From Pseudomonadota bacterium (GTDB lineage: Bacteria > Pseudomonadota > Alphaproteobacteria > Sphingomonadales > SMXR01), in the NCBI GenBank assembly GCA_022571175.1, contig JACZYI010000128.1:1-5675 (forward strand): a stretch of DNA of 5,675 bases, read 5' to 3'. The position numbers and the translations under genes were made by a program. The notes beneath the pieces are model-generated. The model saw nothing but the letters and a program-made list of their open reading frames with translations, was not told the DNA's origin and did not search any database. Position 1 is the first letter of the stretch. Each line of letters begins with the position of its first letter. This document shows, one piece after another, positions 4,911 through 5,675 of this stretch.

Positions 4911-5546
4911 ATGACAAAACAAACAAAAATGAGCAAACTCAGGGTGGCTGAGCTGCTGGCGCATCTCGGGCGCATGACATATGGTAATGGTTTTGTAGAG
5001 GACTTGACGTCGGCTCAGTGGACAGCACTAAGGTATTTTTCGCGCGCCAACCGTTTCTCTCGTACTCCGTCTGCTTTCGCCGAATTTCATGGCACGACGC
5101 GTGGCACGGCGTCACAAACCATTAAGAGCCTGATCGCGAAGCGCTATCTCATCCAAACACGCTCAGAGACCGACGGCCGCAGTACTCTCCTCGAGTTGAC
5201 TGGAAAAGCAAGGGACACTCTTTCAAACGATCCCTTCGAAACTCTGGTTGAGGCCGTGGGCGCTCTCCCTTCCGGCGCTCGCGGCCTTTTAGCCAACGTG
5301 CTGGAACGAATGCTCGGGCATGTCGCTATGGAATGTGGCAAACGGCCCTTTGGTATGTGCACTTCCTGCGAACATTTGGGCGGTGACGGTTGCTGCCAAG
5401 AAGGGAGACTGCCTTATAAGTGCCTCTTTTTTAACGAGCCGTTGAATGTGGCAGAACTTGGGCAGCTCTGCATCAATTACGAGCCCAGCAAGGCCTCGGC
5501 AATGAACCGCACCTTCAAGGGAGGGGGGCTAGACTTGTCATCCTGA
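4911..5546 (+). CDS. MarR-type winged-helix regulator with cysteine-rich C-terminal tail
   Basis: The 211-residue protein has a MarR-like winged helix at about 10-105: LTSAQWTALRYF, then TRGTASQTIKSLIAKRYLI as the recognition helix region, then the wing SETDGRSTLLELTGKARD. This is followed by a helix (about 108-140) and a tail with Cys142, Cys150, Cys153, Cys161, Cys162, Cys171 and Cys187 (FGMCTSCEHLGGDGCCQEG, then YKCLFFNEPLNVAELGQLC). That pattern suggests an iron-sulfur cluster, zinc site or thiol switch, so redox or metal sensing is likely but unproven. The ATG at 4911 has no ribosome binding site; an in-frame ATG at 4929 is an alternative and also lacks one. The nuoI-like gene begins 16 bp after the stop, so the two are probably co-transcribed and this protein may control a respiratory gene. 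It is divergent from the rrf2-fdxA group. Confidence 0.85.
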   Translation: MTKQTKMSKLRVAELLAHLGRMTYGNGFVEDLTSAQWTALRYFSRANRFSRTPSAFAEFHGTTRGTASQTIKSLIAKRYLIQTRSETDGRSTLLELTGKARDTLSNDPFETLVEAVGALPSGARGLLANVLERMLGHVAMECGKRPFGMCTSCEHLGGDGCCQEGRLPYKCLFFNEPLNVAELGQLCINYEPSKASAMNRTFKGGGLDLSS

Positions 5547-5562
5547 TAGGGATAATTTGAGC

Positions 5563-5675
5563 ATGAGAAGTCTTAAAAATATTGCCAGAACGTTCTTGCT
5601 GCTGGATATCGCCGCGGGGCTTCGGGTGACGCTGAAGTACTTCTTCAAGGCCAAGGCGACCCTCAATTACCCGTT
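5563..5675 (+). CDS. nuoI: NuoI-like NADH-quinone oxidoreductase subunit I, N-terminal part only
   Basis: Only 37 codons are in the window. They read MRSLKNIARTFLLLDIAAGL, then RVTLKYFFKAKATLNYP. The GL-x-T-x-KYFFK-x-KATLNYP pattern is typical of the N-terminus of alphaproteobacterial NuoI, the subunit that carries clusters N6a and N6b at the membrane junction of complex I. The ferredoxin-like cysteine motifs lie beyond the edge and cannot be checked. The gene starts 16 bp after a MarR-type regulator; AGGGA upstream is a weak, distant ribosome binding site. In most nuo operons nuoI follows nuoH, so this is either an isolated copy or the start of a separate cluster. Confidence 0.8.
   Translation, partial: MRSLKNIARTFLLLDIAAGLRVTLKYFFKAKATLNYP

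Noticed and set aside
1..5675. CRISPR arrays, insertion sequences, rRNA and transposase genes
   Set aside because: No regularly spaced repeats, transposase motifs or rRNA stretches were seen on either strand.

Overview
The window looks like an alphaproteobacterial chromosome, most likely Rhodospirillales-like. The reasons are the protein style, the moderate GC content, the ubiT-ubiU gene order, a 7Fe ferredoxin of the FdxA type, and a NuoI N-terminus typical of alphaproteobacterial complex I. The genus cannot be named from the sequence alone. Almost every recognisable gene concerns quinones, iron-sulfur or redox chemistry, or the control of these.

Left part (1-1376, minus strand): ubiT and the first 235 codons of ubiU. 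These are genes of the O2-independent ubiquinone pathway, and they overlap by ATGA. UbiU runs off the left edge just before its expected fourth cluster cysteine. Region 1377-1636 is a divergent control region with one perfect FNR/Anr-type box (TTGAT-N4-ATCAA, 1498-1511) and a second site one base from consensus (1571-1584). The first is placed to serve ubiT and the second the gene to the right, which suggests low-oxygen control in both directions.

Middle-left (1637-2744, plus strand): a conserved-looking protein of unknown function (probably DUF6969-like) is followed 10 bp later by a small AroQ-fold protein, a chorismate mutase or isochorismate-pyruvate-lyase homologue. The AroQ-fold gene acts on the branch-point metabolite that also feeds the ubiquinone ring, so the four genes may form one anaerobic ubiquinone locus. 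That link is inference. Region 2745-3118 lies between convergent genes and has no convincing CDS. It holds a fragment that looks like the 3' end of a tRNA (probably tRNA-Leu), a stem-loop and a perfect 14-bp palindrome, so it may be an old integration junction.

Middle-right (3119-4797, minus strand): a likely operon in the order rrf2-type regulator, fdxA, a possible 38-codon small ORF, and a divergent stand-alone RibB-like protein. The Rrf2 protein lacks the IscR-type cluster cysteines. The RibB-like protein keeps the metal-site motifs but has an altered active-site loop.

Right part (4798-5675): a 113-bp divergent promoter region separates rrf2 from a plus-strand MarR-type regulator with a cysteine-rich tail. 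Back-to-back sigma70-like promoters share an overlapping -35 region, and a 14-bp direct repeat covers each -10. The regulator is followed after 16 bp by the start of a nuoI-like gene that is cut by the window edge. Finding nuoI behind a regulator, rather than inside a nuo operon, is unusual.
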